Below are positions 5,987 to 12,984 of a DNA stretch of 13,628 nt, piece by piece. Every line of letters starts with the position of its first letter. The stretch's first letter is position 1. The stretch spans positions 1 to 13,628 of the forward strand of contig CATIYU010000102.1 in assembly GCA_949739085.1 (NCBI GenBank). Direction: 5' to 3'. The notes under the pieces were generated by a model, which saw only the letters and a list, made by a program, of their open reading frames with translations, had not been told where the DNA came from and did not search any database. The translations under genes and the position numbers were made by a program. This stretch comes from an uncultured Eubacteriales bacterium (GTDB taxonomy: Bacteria; Bacillota_A; Clostridia; Oscillospirales; Oscillospiraceae).

Positions 5987-6508
5987 CTACATGTCCCGGA
6001 GGCAGTCCCGGTTCTTCAGGAAGTACTCTGCCCCGGAATAGATGGTGGTGGCCACGATCACCGCCACACAGGCGGTGTTCAGCCACGGCGGTATGGGCAG
6101 GAACATCAAAACGATACAAATCATGGTGGCGGCGGTCTTCACCTTGCCGGACCACCCGGCGGCGATGACCCGGCCCTGATCGCTGGCCACCATCCGGAGG
6201 CCGCTGACCGCGAACTCCCGAACGATGACAATGAGCAGCGCCCAGCCGGGCATCTGCCCCCTCTCCACGAACCAGAGCATAGCGGCGGTGACCAGCATCT
6301 TGTCCGCCAGAGGGTCGGCGAACTTGCCGAAATCCGTCACCAAATTGTATTTTCTGGCGATCTTGCCGTCCAGCATGTCCGTGAGGCTGGCGGCGATAAA
6401 GATGGCCAGGGCGATATACGCCGCGAAGGGCACGTCCAGATACAAAACCAACAAAAAAGGCAGGATTAATACGATTCGTAATAGGGTCAACTTATTGGGT
6501 AGGTTCAT
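5987..6508 (-). CDS. pgsA: CDP-diacylglycerol--glycerol-3-phosphate 3-phosphatidyltransferase
   Basis: A 173-residue integral membrane enzyme that makes phosphatidylglycerol phosphate from CDP-diacylglycerol and glycerol 3-phosphate, the committed step to phosphatidylglycerol. The CDP-alcohol phosphotransferase signature is complete: D44-x2-D47-G48-x2-A51-R52-x8-G61-x3-D65-x3-D69. The start MNLPNKLTLLRI is typical of PgsA. Hydrophobic helices lie around residues 8-42, 71-82, 88-104 and 125-158. The start ATG overlaps the stop of the upstream 187-residue gene by 4 bases, and GGAGA on the minus strand about 8 bases upstream can act as ribosome binding site. Proximity of pgsA to rimO is common in Firmicutes. 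Confidence 0.95.
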   Translation of the reverse strand: MNLPNKLTLLRIVLILPFLLVLYLDVPFAAYIALAIFIAASLTDMLDGKIARKYNLVTDFGKFADPLADKMLVTAAMLWFVERGQMPGWALLIVIVREFAVSGLRMVASDQGRVIAAGWSGKVKTAATMICIVLMFLPIPPWLNTACVAVIVATTIYSGAEYFLKNRDCLRDM

Positions 6509-7068
6509 CTTCCTGTCTCCTCTCTTTCCCGCAGGGCGGTCTCCCAGCTCTCCGGGTACTTCTCCCGCATGTAGCGGGCAAAGGGCGTGTCCCGCTCCAG
6601 CAGGCCCTTCTCCCGAATAACCTCCGCCTCAGCCTCCGCAATCCAGCGGCGGCGCTTCTCCGTCAGGGACGCCCAGCGGACGACCCGCAGCGCGCCCAGC
6701 CGCTCCTGCTCCAGCAGGGCCTCGAGCACATCGGGGACCGGCGTCTCCTCCTCCACAGGGACCTCCTCCCCAGACACATATTCGTTGGGGATAGGCGTGG
6801 CCTCCATCCCCTCCCGCCACCGGCAGCGGTAGAGGGACGCGGATTTGCCCCGGTAGAGCTCCTCCAGGGCGCCCGGGAAGTACTCCTCGTAGCAGAGCAT
6901 CCCGTCCCTGGCATAGCCGTAGGTGTACTCAAAGTGATGGACGCCGTAGAACAGCGCCATGGGCCTCAGGGCTGTCAGGCACACCCGCCGTGGCTTGCCA
7001 AAGTACTTGGTCACACTGGGCCGCAGGACCCTCAGCCCCGCCGCGGGGGACGCGTGGTACAGCTCCAT
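6505..7068 (-). CDS. Conserved-looking hypothetical protein between rimO and pgsA
   Basis: A 187-residue soluble protein that I cannot assign. Residues 1-50 read LYHASPAAGLRVLRP, then a VCLT strand, then MALFYGVHHFEYTY. This loosely recalls the opening of small ADP-ribosyltransferase/PARP-fold proteins (a His after a strand, an L-x-P turn, then a Y/F-rich helix), but no complete catalytic triad can be proved. Residues 95-112 are acidic and Pro-rich (VSGEEVPVEEETPVPDV). Residues 113-185 are highly charged and probably helical. The gene starts 1 base after the rimO stop, with its AGGAGG site inside the end of rimO, and overlaps pgsA by 4 bases. It is therefore co-translated with both. That makes it a genuine gene whose role may relate to ribosome modification, the membrane, or neither. 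Confidence 0.75.
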   Translation of the reverse strand: MELYHASPAAGLRVLRPSVTKYFGKPRRVCLTALRPMALFYGVHHFEYTYGYARDGMLCYEEYFPGALEELYRGKSASLYRCRWREGMEATPIPNEYVSGEEVPVEEETPVPDVLEALLEQERLGALRVVRWASLTEKRRRWIAEAEAEVIREKGLLERDTPFARYMREKYPESWETALREREETGR

Positions 7069-7069
7069 C

Positions 7070-8395
7070 TCACGCCTCCTCCAGCTCCCCTGTCAGCTCC
7101 CCGTCCATGGCCCCGGTAATGCGCACCCTGTAGAAGCGGCCCGCCTCCAGGTCCCGCCGGGCGGTGAAGTAGATTTTCCCGTCAATGTCCGGGCTCTCGG
7201 CGTAGCTTCTGCCCACGTAGCGCATGGACTGCCCGTCGAAGCCCTCGCAGAGGACCTCCAGGACCTCCCCCTGCATGGCCTCGTTCCACTCGTCCATGAT
7301 GCGGGACTGGATGTCCACCACCAGCTCCGCCCGGCGCTCCGCCTCCTCTGTGTCCACCCGCTCCATCTTCGCCGCCGGTGTGCCCTCCTCCGGGGAGTAG
7401 GGGAACACCCCTGCCCGGGGCATCCGCTGGTCCCACAGGAACTGGCACAGCTCCTCGAAGGCGGCCTCATCCTCCCCCGGGAGACCGGTGATGATGCTGG
7501 TGCGCAGCGCCAGCCCGGGGATCTGCCGCCGGAGGCTGTCCAGCAGAGCTTCTATATACGCCTTGTCCCCCCGCCGGTTCATCCTCCGGAGGATTTCATC
7601 GTTGCAGTGCTGAAGAGGGATGTCCAAGTATTTGAGAATCTTCGGCTCTCTGGCGATCACATCAATGAGCCGCTGGTCGATTTGGTCCGGGTAGAGGTAG
7701 TGGAGGCGGATCCAGTGAAAGTCCAGCCTGCACAGCTCTTCCAGCAAATCCGCCAGATGATGCTGCCCGTCCCAGTCCGTGCCATAGCGGGTGATGTCCT
7801 GGGCGATGACGATGAGCTCCTGCACCCCCCGGTCCGCCAGGCCCCGAGCCTCGGCCAGCACCTTTTCCATGGGCCTGCTCCGGTACTTCCCCCGCAGCTT
7901 GGGGATGATGCAGTAGGCGCACCAGTTGCCGCACCCCTCGGCGATGCGGAGGTAGGCGTAGTAGTCTGGGGTGGTCAGCACCCTGTCCAGCTCGTCCACG
8001 GGGGCGTTGATGTCGCCAAAGTACCGGGGGCGGCCCCCGCCCACCGCCGCCTCCAGGGCGGGGACGATCTCCTTATAGCTGCCGGTGCCCAGGATGCCGT
8101 CCACCTCCGGGAGTTCTGTGGCCACGTCCTCGCCGTAGCGCTGGGTCATGCAGCCGGTGACCAGGATTTTTCCCAGCTTCCCCGCCGCCTTCAGCTTCGC
8201 CAGCCGCAGGATGTGCTCGATGGCCTCCTCGCTGGCGCTGGCGAGGAAGCCGCAGGTGTTGACTACCGCCGCGTCCGCGCCCTCCGGGGCGTCCTGGAGG
8301 ATGTGGCCCGCGTCCCGGCAGAGGGCCATCATCTGTTCGCAGTTGACCGCGTTTTTGGCGCAGCCCAGGGAGACAAAATGAATTTTGTAGGGCAT
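7070..8395 (-). CDS. rimO: Ribosomal protein uS12 methylthiotransferase RimO (radical SAM)
   Basis: A 441-residue enzyme that adds a methylthio group to an aspartate of ribosomal protein S12 using two iron-sulfur clusters and S-adenosylmethionine. The N-terminal methylthiotransferase domain has cluster cysteines C12 (SLGCAKN), C48 (NTCGF) and C82 (GCMTQRY). The radical SAM triad is C155-x3-C159-x2-C162 (CGNWCAYC). LRTSIITGLPGED lies in the radical SAM barrel, and the C-terminal about 65 residues form the TRAM domain. Length matches RimO. RimO is preferred over MiaB by the SLGCAKN opening, the RSRPMEKVLAEA region and the pgsA neighbourhood. The start is supported by AAAGGAGG on the minus strand. 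The gene begins 24 bases after the C11 peptidase stop. Confidence 0.95.
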   Translation of the reverse strand: MPYKIHFVSLGCAKNAVNCEQMMALCRDAGHILQDAPEGADAAVVNTCGFLASASEEAIEHILRLAKLKAAGKLGKILVTGCMTQRYGEDVATELPEVDGILGTGSYKEIVPALEAAVGGGRPRYFGDINAPVDELDRVLTTPDYYAYLRIAEGCGNWCAYCIIPKLRGKYRSRPMEKVLAEARGLADRGVQELIVIAQDITRYGTDWDGQHHLADLLEELCRLDFHWIRLHYLYPDQIDQRLIDVIAREPKILKYLDIPLQHCNDEILRRMNRRGDKAYIEALLDSLRRQIPGLALRTSIITGLPGEDEAAFEELCQFLWDQRMPRAGVFPYSPEEGTPAAKMERVDTEEAERRAELVVDIQSRIMDEWNEAMQGEVLEVLCEGFDGQSMRYVGRSYAESPDIDGKIYFTARRDLEAGRFYRVRITGAMDGELTGELEEA

Positions 8396-8419
8396 ACCGG
8401 CCCCTCCTTTGAAAAGCTC

Positions 8420-10783
8420 CTACTGCACGGGAGGCGTCCAGTAGTGCTGGTTATAGATGTCCGTAAAGCGGAAGGTGGCCAGGAGTGCGCCGCCCTCCAG
8501 GGGCACGTTGCTGATGGACAACTCCTCCTCCCCAACGGTCAGGGGTTCGCCCAGCAGATAGCTGTCCAGATACCCGCCGTCGTAGCTGTAGTAGTCGCAG
8601 AGGAACTCCAAGGTGTCGCCGCTCTGGAGACCGGCGGCGCTTTTGGCTATGGTTCCGGTCTCGCCCTCCGTGTATACCGCCTGCACCCCGGCCACATAGC
8701 CCACCGGGCGCTCGCTGTCAAAGACCAGCACCAGTTCCGCCCGGCTCCCGTTGTGGAGCACCGGCACTCGCCCGGTAATGGCGTAGCTCCCGCCATCGTC
8801 CACGGTAGCGGTGTGGTAGTAGGCCACCGGCTGGCCCTCAATGGCCAGCCACGTGCCGTCCTGCGTCCCCAGCAGGGCACCGTTGCCGTCGAACTCATAT
8901 ACGTTGTCCAAGCCCAGGTCAATGTACCCCTGGCCGTCGTCGTAGAAGAGGTTCAGCTCCAGGGCGTCCACCAGGGCCCACTGCTCCTCGCTCAGGCTCA
9001 TGACCGGCTTGCCGTCCGGGCCGCTGGCCCACACGAGGCTGGCGGGGTCGAAGCGGTTTTCCGCCAGATATTGGGCGGTCTCCTCCAGGTCCAGGGCCCG
9101 GCCGTCCAGGAACCCGGTGTTGCCGCTGGTGAGCCCGGCGACGCCGCCGAAGCCGCCCTCCAGGAAGCCGCTGAGGATTTGGGAAATGGCGTCCATGCTG
9201 CCGGAGCCGCCGCTAATGGTCCCCAGCAGAGCGGGCAGGGGCGACGCCGTGCCGCCGGAGGCGGCCTGTCCGCTGACCTCCAGGCTGGCAAACTGCTGGA
9301 TGCAGCGGGCGTAGTCCTCGTCCATGCCGGTCTGCCGGTAGAGGTTGACGGCCCGGTCCACGTTGGACGCCTGCTGGTAGGGGAAGTAGATGGAGAGGCC
9401 GTAGGCGTTGGTCATATTGGAGGACGTGCGGTTATATTTCACCGCGCCCAGCAGGGCCTCCGTCAGGGCTTCCCCCTCCGGCGTGCCCAGATTCCGGGCC
9501 AGATGCGCCAAGTCCACCTGGTCGATGCGGCTGGACTGGGCGAACTCCCGGGCCCCGCTGCGGGCGTTGGAGACGGTCCGGTACTGCTTGTCCTGAATCA
9601 ATTTGCTGGCGGACTGGGCAAAGGCCCCCAGCCGCGCCGGGACGGTGGCCTCCAGCTCCGCCAGGTCCACAACAGAGAGGGTGGTGAGCTGGCCCCGGCA
9701 CTTCTGGGCGCACTCGTCCACGAAGCTGTCCACAATGTTTTTTCCAATCTCAACGGTAGGCATGGAGGGGTTCTCCCCCAAGGCGGTCAGCCAGTTGGTG
9801 TAGTACCAGCCCACGCCGGGTTCCGTCTCCTCGGAGGCGATGAGGTAATCCCCGTGCCGGGCCAGCGCCAGGGCGGTCTCCACCGTGGCCATAAGGCAGG
9901 CGTCGAAGCCGATGAAGTCAAACTTTACCCCCGCCTTCTCCAGGGCGGCGTCAATGCCCGCCAAGTCCATGGACCCGGCGGAGGCAAATTTTTCGTCGTA
10001 GCCGTAGCCGCTGACAGAGCCCCCGCCGTGGTCCCAGAGGATCAGCTCATACCGGCTGGCGGGGTAGTTCTGGGCACACCAGCGGATGTACCCGGCCAGA
10101 TTATCCGGTCCAGTCATGGCCGCGCTCCCCAGGTCCTCCTCCAGGCAGGCCAGCGTACCGTCCTTCACCTGCCAGATCTGGTTGACGCTGCTGCTGACCA
10201 AATTGTTCCGCCAGCTTTTGCAGCCGCCGGTGTAGACCAGCAGGTTGACGCTGTCCCCCAAACCGGCGGCCAGCATCTCCTGCAAATCGGCGGTGCCCAT
10301 GCCGCTGCGGGACTCCAGGTCCGTGCCGCACATGTAGACCATGATAGTGGCGGTGTCCGCCCCGCCGCCCAGCAGGCGGGTATACTTCTCCCGGGCCGCA
10401 GGGTCCACGCCGGTATCCAGGCGGCCGGTGTTGGCCTCCCACTGCCAGCCGGAGGACACATTGCCGCCCCCCAGGCCGCCCAGCAGAGCGGAGAGGTCCC
10501 CACCGCCGGACGGGTTCTCCGTCCCGCTGGAGCTCTGGGAGGGCTGGCCCCCCAGCAGGAAGCTGAGTCCACCGCCGCCCCCCAGCAGCGCCGCCAGCAG
10601 CAACGCAATCAGCTTCACGCCGCCGCCGGACCGGACGCTGCGGCTTCCGGCGCTTCCAGCCTCCGGACTGGATGCGCCCGCCCCGCCTACCGGGCCAGTA
10701 TGGAGGCCCTCGCCCCGCTTCTGGACGCTCTTGGCGGGGCCGGATACGTGCTTCTCCCGGCTCTGCGGTCTTTTCTGCTCCAT
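8420..10783 (-). CDS. Membrane-anchored clostripain-family (C11) cysteine peptidase
   Basis: A 787-residue protein. Residues 1-55 are basic and Gly/Ser-rich. Residues 56-78 form one hydrophobic segment (VKLIALLLAALLGGGGGLSF), so the protein is probably anchored with its bulk outside the cell. A Ser/Gly-rich linker follows. From about residue 144 the C11 caspase-like fold is clear: TATIMVYMCGTDLE, a WDHGGG motif with the catalytic His252, and FDACLM with the catalytic Cys296, then ASEETEPGVGWYYTNWL. GLSIYFPYQQ marks the late C11 domain. The last 300 or so residues are an unassigned C-terminal region. A TTG at 10822 in the same frame falls inside the likely -10 box, so ATG 10783 with GAAGGA just upstream is chosen. 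C11 enzymes usually cleave after Arg or Lys; specificity here is unknown. Confidence 0.9.
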   Translation of the reverse strand: MEQKRPQSREKHVSGPAKSVQKRGEGLHTGPVGGAGASSPEAGSAGSRSVRSGGGVKLIALLLAALLGGGGGLSFLLGGQPSQSSSGTENPSGGGDLSALLGGLGGGNVSSGWQWEANTGRLDTGVDPAAREKYTRLLGGGADTATIMVYMCGTDLESRSGMGTADLQEMLAAGLGDSVNLLVYTGGCKSWRNNLVSSSVNQIWQVKDGTLACLEEDLGSAAMTGPDNLAGYIRWCAQNYPASRYELILWDHGGGSVSGYGYDEKFASAGSMDLAGIDAALEKAGVKFDFIGFDACLMATVETALALARHGDYLIASEETEPGVGWYYTNWLTALGENPSMPTVEIGKNIVDSFVDECAQKCRGQLTTLSVVDLAELEATVPARLGAFAQSASKLIQDKQYRTVSNARSGAREFAQSSRIDQVDLAHLARNLGTPEGEALTEALLGAVKYNRTSSNMTNAYGLSIYFPYQQASNVDRAVNLYRQTGMDEDYARCIQQFASLEVSGQAASGGTASPLPALLGTISGGSGSMDAISQILSGFLEGGFGGVAGLTSGNTGFLDGRALDLEETAQYLAENRFDPASLVWASGPDGKPVMSLSEEQWALVDALELNLFYDDGQGYIDLGLDNVYEFDGNGALLGTQDGTWLAIEGQPVAYYHTATVDDGGSYAITGRVPVLHNGSRAELVLVFDSERPVGYVAGVQAVYTEGETGTIAKSAAGLQSGDTLEFLCDYYSYDGGYLDSYLLGEPLTVGEEELSISNVPLEGGALLATFRFTDIYNQHYWTPPVQ

Positions 10784-10821
10784 GATTTCCTTCTTCTCCT
10801 GTCTTGAAAGATACTGGGACA

Positions 10822-10851
10822 ATCATACCATACAATCCAGCGGAAAGGCAA
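10822..10851 (-). promoter_or_regulatory. Promoter of the leftward peptidase-rimO-pgsA-xpt operon
   Basis: On the minus strand TTGCCT (complement of 10846-10851) and TATGAT (complement of 10822-10827) are 18 bases apart, with a TGG just before the -10, making an extended -10 element. Predicted transcription starts about 30 bases before the ATG at 10783. Confidence 0.65.
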
Positions 10852-10905
10852 TAGGAAAACTGGCCTCCCCGGGGCTGAACCGGTGGATTTTGGTAAAAAT
10901 AGAGG

Positions 10906-10934
10906 TGGACGCGTCTGCGGCGGCGTGATATAAT
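10906..10934 (+). promoter_or_regulatory. Promoter of mgtE
   Basis: TGGACG at 10906-10911 (4 of 6 consensus bases) and TATAAT at 10929-10934 are separated by 17 bases. The predicted leader of about 45 bases is too short to hold an M-box magnesium riboswitch. It diverges from the peptidase promoter in the same 204-base gap. Confidence 0.75.
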
Positions 10935-10987
10935 ATGAACTTACCTTTTATAAATTTCCGCCGTTTTCGGGAGAGGAGGATGGGCGT

Positions 10988-12337
10988 ATGCGTGAAATCA
11001 ACAGTCTGGAGCAGCTGAAAGAGCTGGTGCGTGAAAAGCAGTTCCGGCCGCTGAAGGAGGAGCTGTCCGGGATGAACGAGGTGGATATCGCCGCGTTCCT
11101 GGACGAGCTGGAGGACGACCAGCAGGCCATTGTCTTCCGCATCCTCCCCAGGGAGAAGGCGGCGGACGTCTTTACCTACCTGGAGGACAGCGCGGATCAG
11201 GCCAAGCTCATCGGGGCCCTCAGCGACCGGGAGCTGCGGGAGGTAATGGAGGAGATGTACCTGGACGACGCGGTGGACATCATTGAGGAGATGCCCGCCA
11301 ACGTGGTCTCACGCATCCTGCGCAACACCGGCGCCTCCACCCGGGACCAGATCAACCAGCTGCTCAACTACCCCAAGGACTCCGCTGGGTCCATCATGAC
11401 CACCGAGTTCATCTCCCTCCATCCCAGCGCCACGGTGGAGGCGTCCTTCGCCCGCATCCGCCGGGAGGGTCTGGACAAGGAGACCGTCTACACCTGCTAC
11501 GTGACGGAAAACCGGGTGCTGCGGGGGGTGGTGAGCGTCCGGCGGCTGCTGCTGAGCAGCTATGAGACCCGCATTGCCGACATCATGGAGACCCATGTCA
11601 TCTCCGTACACACCGGGGAGGACCGGGAGGAGGTTGCCCAGCTCTTCGGCAAGTACGACCTCTCCGCCCTGCCGGTGGTGGACGGCGAGAACCGGATCGT
11701 GGGCATCATCACCTTTGACGACGTGATGGACGTCATCGAGGAGGAGGCCACGGAGGATATCGAGAAAATGGCGGCCATCCTGCCCTCGGACCGGCCCTAC
11801 ATGCAGGCCAGCGTGTTCCAGCTCTGGCGGAACCGAATTCCCTGGCTGCTGCTGCTGATGGTGTCCGCCACCTTTACAGGGACGATTATCAGCAGCTTTG
11901 AGAGCTCTCTGGCCTCCTACGCGGCCCTGACCATGTTCATCCCCATGCTCATGGACACCGGCGGCAACTCCGGCGGACAGGCGTCCGTCACCGTCATCCG
12001 GGCCCTGTCCCTGGGGGAGCTGCGTCTGCGGGACCTGCCCCGGGTGTGGTGGAAGGAACTGCGGGTGGCGGCCCTGTGCGCAGCCACCCTCTCGGCGGCG
12101 GTGTTCATAAAGGCCGTCACCCTGGACCGGCAGAGCCCCATGGTGGCCGCTGTGGTGTCCCTCACGGTGTTCCTTACGGTCTGCATCGCCAAGCTGGTGG
12201 GCTGCACGCTGCCCATGCTGGCCAAGCGGCTGGGCTTTGACCCCGCCGTCATGGCATCCCCCTTCATCACCACCGTGGTGGATGCCCTGAGCCTTCTGGT
12301 TTACTTCGCCGTGGCCCGGCAGCTGCTGGGGATTTAG
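10988..12337 (+). CDS. mgtE: Magnesium transporter MgtE
   Basis: A 449-residue inner-membrane Mg2+ channel. Residues 1-130 form the helical MgtE N domain (DELEDDQQAIVFRILPREKA and DDAVDIIEEMPANVVSRIL). Residues about 135-255 hold two CBS domains (GSIMTTEFISLHPSATVEAS and IADIMETHVISVHTGEDREE). The membrane domain runs from residue 285 on, with the signature P319-MLMDTGGNSGGQ and the pore motif G-F-D418-P-A, equivalent to the essential Asp of Thermus MgtE. The acidic N and CBS region normally senses cytosolic Mg2+ and closes the channel. The start is supported by GAGAGGAGGA (10971-10980). No clear terminator follows. Confidence 0.96.
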   Translation: MREINSLEQLKELVREKQFRPLKEELSGMNEVDIAAFLDELEDDQQAIVFRILPREKAADVFTYLEDSADQAKLIGALSDRELREVMEEMYLDDAVDIIEEMPANVVSRILRNTGASTRDQINQLLNYPKDSAGSIMTTEFISLHPSATVEASFARIRREGLDKETVYTCYVTENRVLRGVVSVRRLLLSSYETRIADIMETHVISVHTGEDREEVAQLFGKYDLSALPVVDGENRIVGIITFDDVMDVIEEEATEDIEKMAAILPSDRPYMQASVFQLWRNRIPWLLLLMVSATFTGTIISSFESSLASYAALTMFIPMLMDTGGNSGGQASVTVIRALSLGELRLRDLPRVWWKELRVAALCAATLSAAVFIKAVTLDRQSPMVAAVVSLTVFLTVCIAKLVGCTLPMLAKRLGFDPAVMASPFITTVVDALSLLVYFAVARQLLGI

Positions 12338-12361
12338 AGCCCGGATTTACCGGTGGTTTAC

Positions 12362-12390
12362 TTGATTTTCCCCCGGGTTTGTGATAAAAT
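12362..12390 (+). promoter_or_regulatory. Promoter of the small membrane protein gene
   Basis: TTGATT (12362-12367) and TAAAAT (12385-12390) are 17 bases apart, with a TGA just before the -10 giving an extended -10. Downstream, CAAAC-G-GTTTG (12401-12411) is a short inverted repeat next to the ribosome binding site and could be a weak operator, but may be chance. Confidence 0.7.
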
Positions 12391-12422
12391 GCCGGGGAAA
12401 CAAACGGTTTGGGAGGTAGCAA

Positions 12423-12950
12423 ATGAGTGCTGAAAGGCAACCGGTTGCACGCATCACCGAGGCAGCGGTCATGACCGCCCTCCTCATCGCTCTGCAGGCC
12501 CTCACCAGGCCCGCCGGGCAGTACGTCACCGGCTCCTGCGTCAACGCGGTGCTGGCGCTGGCGGTGTTGACGGCGGGACTGTGGAGCGGGGCGGCGGTGG
12601 CGGTTTTGTCCCCATTTTTCGCGTTTCTGCTGGGGATCGGCCCCCAGCTTCTGCCCATCATCCCGGCCATCGCGGCGGGGAACCTGGTATTTGTGGTCCT
12701 GCTGCGCCTGCTGGCGGGGGACCTGTCCCTCCGGCGGCGGCTCCTGGCGTGGCTGGCGGCGGCCCTGGGCAAATTCGCGGCGCTGTACCTGCTGGTGGTG
12801 CAGCTTCTGTGCCGCGTCCTGCCCCTGAAGCAGCCCCAAATCGACCTTTTCTCCGCTATGTTCTCCTACCCCCAGCTGGTGACGGCCCTGATTGGCGGCG
12901 CGCTGGCGCTGCTGCTGGCCCCGGCGGTGAAAAAAGCGCTCAAACGCTGA
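12423..12950 (+). CDS. Small polytopic membrane protein, ECF-transporter S-component-like
   Basis: A 175-residue protein with about five or six hydrophobic helices. The N-terminus ITEAAVMTALLIALQAL, the NAVLALAVLTAGLWSGAAVA helix pair and the GIGPQLLPIIPAIAAGNLVF segment resemble the substrate-binding S subunits of energy-coupling-factor vitamin transporters. These bind a small molecule and share a common ATPase/EcfT module encoded elsewhere. The substrate cannot be read from the sequence, and no riboswitch is seen upstream. The start is supported by GGGAGGT (12411-12417). The next gene begins 35 bases after the stop without a terminator, so both may share a transcript, linking this protein with iron-sulfur metabolism only by position. 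It could also be another small integral membrane family. Confidence 0.65.
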   Translation: MSAERQPVARITEAAVMTALLIALQALTRPAGQYVTGSCVNAVLALAVLTAGLWSGAAVAVLSPFFAFLLGIGPQLLPIIPAIAAGNLVFVVLLRLLAGDLSLRRRLLAWLAAALGKFAALYLLVVQLLCRVLPLKQPQIDLFSAMFSYPQLVTALIGGALALLLAPAVKKALKR

Positions 12951-12984
12951 CGATACTACTACGATAAAAGAGGAGGTACCCCCC

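Noticed and set aside
8420..10783. C11 peptidase as a toxin or effector of the contractile machine
   Set aside because: It is on the opposite strand, over 3 kb away, behind terminators, and has its own membrane anchor and housekeeping partners.
6959..10807. Very long + strand open frame (1282 codons) antisense to rimO and the C11 peptidase
   Set aside because: It mirrors codon bias of the real minus-strand genes. Its product is Gly/Val/Ala/His-rich with no domains, while the opposite strand carries intact catalytic motifs and ribosome binding sites.
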